DNA of 64,000 bases, taken from NCBI RefSeq assembly GCF_006542765.1, contig NZ_SKCD01000026.1:25175-89174 (forward strand). Reading direction: 5' to 3'. Under the pieces are notes generated by a model. The model ran no database searches. It was not told where the DNA came from and worked only from the letters and a program-made list of their open reading frames with translations. The stretch is from Paenibacillus luteus (GTDB lineage: Bacteria > Bacillota > Bacilli > Paenibacillales > Paenibacillaceae). Position numbers and translations under genes: made by a program. This document shows, one piece after another, positions 61,638-64,000 of the stretch (its first letter is position 1; each line of letters opens with the position of its first letter).

Positions 61638-62519
61638 CTATCCCTTCACAGCTCCAAGCGTAATCCCTTTGACAAAATAACGCTGGATAAACGGATAAAA
61701 CATAATGATCGGCAAAATGCTGACTACAATTGATACATATCTAACCTGCAGCGTCGAAATAGCTAGCGCGCTTGTAGCAGTGCCGCCGCCCATTTTCTGC
61801 ATAATTTCAGGCGAGGCCATAATCAGAACACGCCTTAGAAAAATTTGCAGCGGCTGCAAATCTTGTTTGCCTAAATAAAGCAGCGCGGAGAAAAAATTGT
61901 TCCAATGAAAGACGGCATAATATAGCGTAAGTACAGCAAGCGTGGGCTTTACAATCGGCACGGCTATCCGGAACAGCATCGTGATATCATGGGCCCCGTC
62001 GAGACTCGCGCTCTCGAATATTTCATTAGGTATGCTCTCGAAGGCCGAACGGCAAATCATGACGTTAAACGTAATGACGAGCACAGGCAGCACCATTACC
62101 CATCTGGAGTTATACAATCCAAGCGTGGTAATAAGCATATAGAGGGGGATTAGTCCGCCTGAGAAGTACATCGTAAAGGCAATGAAGAAATTCAGCTTCC
62201 TCCGAAGAAAGAACCTTGCTCGGGACAGCGGGAACGCGGCAAGACAAGTCGCAAAAATGTTCAGTGTCGTTCCGACCACGGTGTACCAGATGGTATTGTA
62301 ATAAGAAGTCCAGATCTCAGGATACTGAAGCACCATTTTGTAGCCTTCGAGCGTGAACTCGACCGGAAACAGAGTTACCAGCTGCTTATCGATCGAACTG
62401 ACCGAGCTGAGGGAAATGCTGATGACATAAATAAACGGATACAGCGTCACGACAACCGCGAGGATGGTGATGAGATAGACCAGCCCGTAATACGTCCGAT
62501 CGGTCATTGATTTTCTCAT
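61638..62519 (-). CDS. Sugar ABC transporter permease, LplC/YtcP type, locus D, 293 aa
   Basis: Six membrane segments, EAA loop ESASLDGAHDITMLFRIAVP and the ending QRYFVKGITLGAVKG. TTAAGGAG precedes the ATG. It resembles the YtcP/YesQ permeases used for rhamnogalacturonan fragments in Bacillus. Confidence 0.93.
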   Translation of the reverse strand: MRKSMTDRTYYGLVYLITILAVVVTLYPFIYVISISLSSVSSIDKQLVTLFPVEFTLEGYKMVLQYPEIWTSYYNTIWYTVVGTTLNIFATCLAAFPLSRARFFLRRKLNFFIAFTMYFSGGLIPLYMLITTLGLYNSRWVMVLPVLVITFNVMICRSAFESIPNEIFESASLDGAHDITMLFRIAVPIVKPTLAVLTLYYAVFHWNNFFSALLYLGKQDLQPLQIFLRRVLIMASPEIMQKMGGGTATSALAISTLQVRYVSIVVSILPIIMFYPFIQRYFVKGITLGAVKG

Positions 62520-62556
62520 GATTAGGCTCCTTAATAGTTAATGGAGGAAATCCTTG

Positions 62557-63477
62557 CTACCATAGCGACATATTCGTTGCTCGGCGTGTCAGCCAGTTTG
62601 CTGAAAATACAAGTAGGAACGTAATTAAGGAATTAAATAATCCGATAGCTGTAGCGATTCCAAAGTTTTGCCCCTCGATTCCCATCCGGTAGACATAAGT
62701 AGACAAGACATCGGCGGTTTCGTAGGTGGCTCCGTTATAGAGCAAGTACACTTTTTCAAATCCAACATTCATCACGCCGCCAAGGGACAGCAGAAGCAAA
62801 ATAACAATCGTAGGCTTTATACTCGGAAGCGTCAGGTGCCAGAGCTCCTGAAATTTGTTTACCCCGTCTATTTTTCCAGAATCATAAATCTCAGGGTCAA
62901 TGCTCATAATTGCGGCGATATAAATAATTGAACTAAAACCAAAACTTTGCCAAATATCCGAACTGGTAAAGATTGTACGAAACCAGCCAGGCTCCATCAT
63001 GAAATTAATTTTTTCCATGCCCAGCTTCGCAATAAGCGTATTAACAATGCCATCTGTAGGGGATAGGAAATTGATAATCATGCCAGCGATAACTACGGTA
63101 GAAATAAAGTGCGGCAGATAGGTGATGGTTTGTGCGAAACGCTTAAAGGTACGATTTTTAATCTCGACGACACAAATTGCGAACAAAATAGGGATGGAGA
63201 AGCCGAATAGTAGAGGGTAAAAAGCGAGCAGAAATGTGTTCCGCAGCAGTCGCCAAAAATACCGCGACTCCGCAAACTGAACGAACCACTTTAATCCAAC
63301 CCACTCTCCTCCAAATAGCCCTTTGCCCGGAATGAAATCTTGGAAAGCAATCAGAATACCTGGCATAGGCAAATACATGAAAACAAAATAATAGAGAAAG
63401 ATTGGCAAAAACATGAGCAGCAGGTACTTATCCCTCTTGATCAGCATCAGTAAATTCGAAAATTTACTCTTCACCAT
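62557..63477 (-). CDS. Sugar ABC transporter permease, LplB type, locus D, 306 aa
   Basis: MalF-side permease: six hydrophobic segments, ITYLPHFISTVVIAGMI, and an EAA loop DSGKIDGVNKFQELWHLTLP whose first residues read Asp-Ser rather than Glu-Ala. The ATG at 63477 has GAGG nine bases upstream; 18 codons before it are not needed. It is the first gene after the promoter at 63562-63590. Confidence 0.92.
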   Translation of the reverse strand: MVKSKFSNLLMLIKRDKYLLLMFLPIFLYYFVFMYLPMPGILIAFQDFIPGKGLFGGEWVGLKWFVQFAESRYFWRLLRNTFLLAFYPLLFGFSIPILFAICVVEIKNRTFKRFAQTITYLPHFISTVVIAGMIINFLSPTDGIVNTLIAKLGMEKINFMMEPGWFRTIFTSSDIWQSFGFSSIIYIAAIMSIDPEIYDSGKIDGVNKFQELWHLTLPSIKPTIVILLLLSLGGVMNVGFEKVYLLYNGATYETADVLSTYVYRMGIEGQNFGIATAIGLFNSLITFLLVFSANWLTRRATNMSLW

Positions 63478-63536
63478 TGCACACATCCTCATCCATTCAA
63501 CTGGGTTTACGCAATAAAAAAATAGAATCATTAAAA

Positions 63537-63551
63537 TTTACAACGTTTGAA
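63537..63551. promoter_or_regulatory. Operator, proximal site of the pectin transporter promoter
   Basis: TTTACAACGTTTGAAA is a near-palindrome just downstream of the -10 box. It shares TTACAACGTT with the distal site about 98 bases away. Confidence 0.55.
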
Positions 63552-63561
63552 ATTTTAAAAA

Positions 63562-63590
63562 TAATTATTGCTAATATTAACCTAAGTCAA
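63562..63590 (-). promoter_or_regulatory. Promoter of the pectin transporter operon
   Basis: TTGACT and TAATTA lie on the minus strand with a 17-base spacer, 85 bases before the permease start codon, flanked by two operator palindromes. Confidence 0.6.
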
Positions 63591-63635
63591 CGTATTTGTA
63601 GAGAAAAAAATAGATTATGCAACTCCTTTCATTTT

Positions 63636-63649
63636 TTACAACGTTGTAA
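63636..63649. promoter_or_regulatory. Operator, distal site of the pectin transporter promoter
   Basis: TTACAACGTTGTAA is a perfect 14-base palindrome of LacI-operator type upstream of the promoter. Confidence 0.6.
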
Positions 63650-63661
63650 TTTTGTGATATT

Positions 63662-63676
63662 TGTATGCGCTTTCAT
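63662..63676 (-). promoter_or_regulatory. CcpA cre box before the pectin transporter operon
   Basis: ATGAAAGCGCATACA on the minus strand fits the cre consensus WTGNAANCGNWNNCW at every position (13 of 14 in the stricter form). It lies upstream of the promoter. Confidence 0.65.
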
Positions 63677-63760
63677 TAATTTAATTACATGTTATCAGAT
63701 ATCACTTTATAATGCAATGAGCAATTAAAAAGGGTGTTGTTCTTCTGTGATAATGTCACT

Positions 63761-64000
63761 ATGGGACAGGAGACAATTACATTGACCAGAGAAGAACTGA
63801 AGAAGATCCGCGTCGTGCAGAAAATAGTGGATGGGCATATGACAAACAGCGAGGGAGCTTTGACGTTAGGGATTTCCGTTAGGCAAATCATTCGGCTAAA
63901 GAACAAATATAAGGCAGAAGGAGAACAAGGCATTGCCCACAAAAATCGCGGAAGGACGCCGGTACACGCATTAAGTGATGACATGAAAGATCGAGCAGCC
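63761..64000 (+). CDS. Transposase N-terminus, ISNCY/IS1202-like, cut by window end
   Basis: The 80 codons seen contain LTREELKKIRVVQKIVDG, MTNSEGALTLGISVRQIIRL and KAEGEQGIAHKNRGRTPVHA, the helix-turn-helix head usual in ISNCY-type transposases. The start is either ATG at 63761, which gives the MGQETITLT form common in this family, or TTG at 63782, which has AGGAG nine bases upstream. The catalytic DDE part lies beyond the window. The gene points away from locus D. Confidence 0.75.
   Translation, partial: MGQETITLTREELKKIRVVQKIVDGHMTNSEGALTLGISVRQIIRLKNKYKAEGEQGIAHKNRGRTPVHALSDDMKDRAA

Noticed and set aside
1..64000. tRNA or rRNA genes and metabolite riboswitches
   Set aside because: I looked for cloverleaf-like and T-box-like patterns in the intergenic regions and saw none. 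Short structured RNAs could still be missed by eye.

Overview
The window looks like a chromosomal carbohydrate-utilisation region of a Paenibacillus-type soil Firmicute (Paenibacillaceae). This rests on several things seen together: LplA/LplB/YtcP-style sugar ABC importers without ATPase genes, a YesM/YesN-type two-component pair, membrane-bound AraC sensors, a C-terminal SLH (S-layer) anchor, AGGAGG-type ribosome sites with frequent TTG/GTG starts, and CcpA-type cre boxes. The species cannot be named from sequence reading alone.

Layout. 1-6,100: a flavin-dependent oxidoreductase cut by the window edge, a small protein, an SGNH esterase, a Gfo/Idh/MocA oxidoreductase, a ThuA-domain protein, an LtrA membrane protein and a sugar isomerase/epimerase. 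6,280-13,030: locus A, one minus-strand operon running GH35 beta-galactosidase, two permeases, solute-binding lipoprotein, behind a strong promoter with an exact cre box and a large palindromic operator. 13,050-22,010: locus B, histidine kinase, response regulator, binding lipoprotein, two permeases and GH43, followed by a LacI regulator that seems to start at ATT. 22,100-28,830: an MFS exporter, an AraC regulator divergent from a GHL6/GH42-like glycosidase, an intergenic repeat cluster, an acetyltransferase and a second SGNH hydrolase. 28,960-29,540: a 21-copy hexanucleotide microsatellite and gene-free DNA. 29,589-43,220: locus C, a giant SLH-anchored GH27 alpha-galactosidase, two paralogous binding lipoproteins flanking one permease pair, and a membrane AraC sensor. 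43,371-50,460: locus F, a five-gene operon (SDR, enolase-superfamily dehydratase, SDR, FAH-family hydrolase, GH95 fucosidase) with a divergent AraC regulator; its gene set matches an oxidative, non-phosphorylating L-fucose route to pyruvate and lactate. 50,567-56,360: a serine hydrolase joined to an Amj-type flippase, a methyltransferase-TPR fusion, an ABC-2 exporter pair and a truncated winged-helix regulator. 56,620-63,680: locus D, a pectin/rhamnogalacturonan set (pectinesterase, GH105, LacI, binding lipoprotein, two permeases) with paired operators around a promoter. 63,761-end: the 5' end of a transposase gene.

How the parts fit. Only the GH27 protein carries an export signal and wall anchor. 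The GH35, GH43, GH95, GH105 and pectinesterase proteins have no signal peptide, so the plan appears to be limited trimming at the surface, oligosaccharide import by four ABC systems, and final breakdown in the cytoplasm. None of the four importers has its own ATPase, so a shared MsmX-like ATPase elsewhere in the genome is expected. Cre or cre-like boxes stand before loci A, C and D. The substrates together (galactosides, arabinosides or xylosides, fucose, methylated unsaturated galacturonides) fit plant pectin and xyloglucan side chains. The least ordinary features are the compact fucose operon, the duplicated binding protein with an internal terminator, the non-canonical start codons, the hybrid module in the GH27 protein, and the microsatellite.
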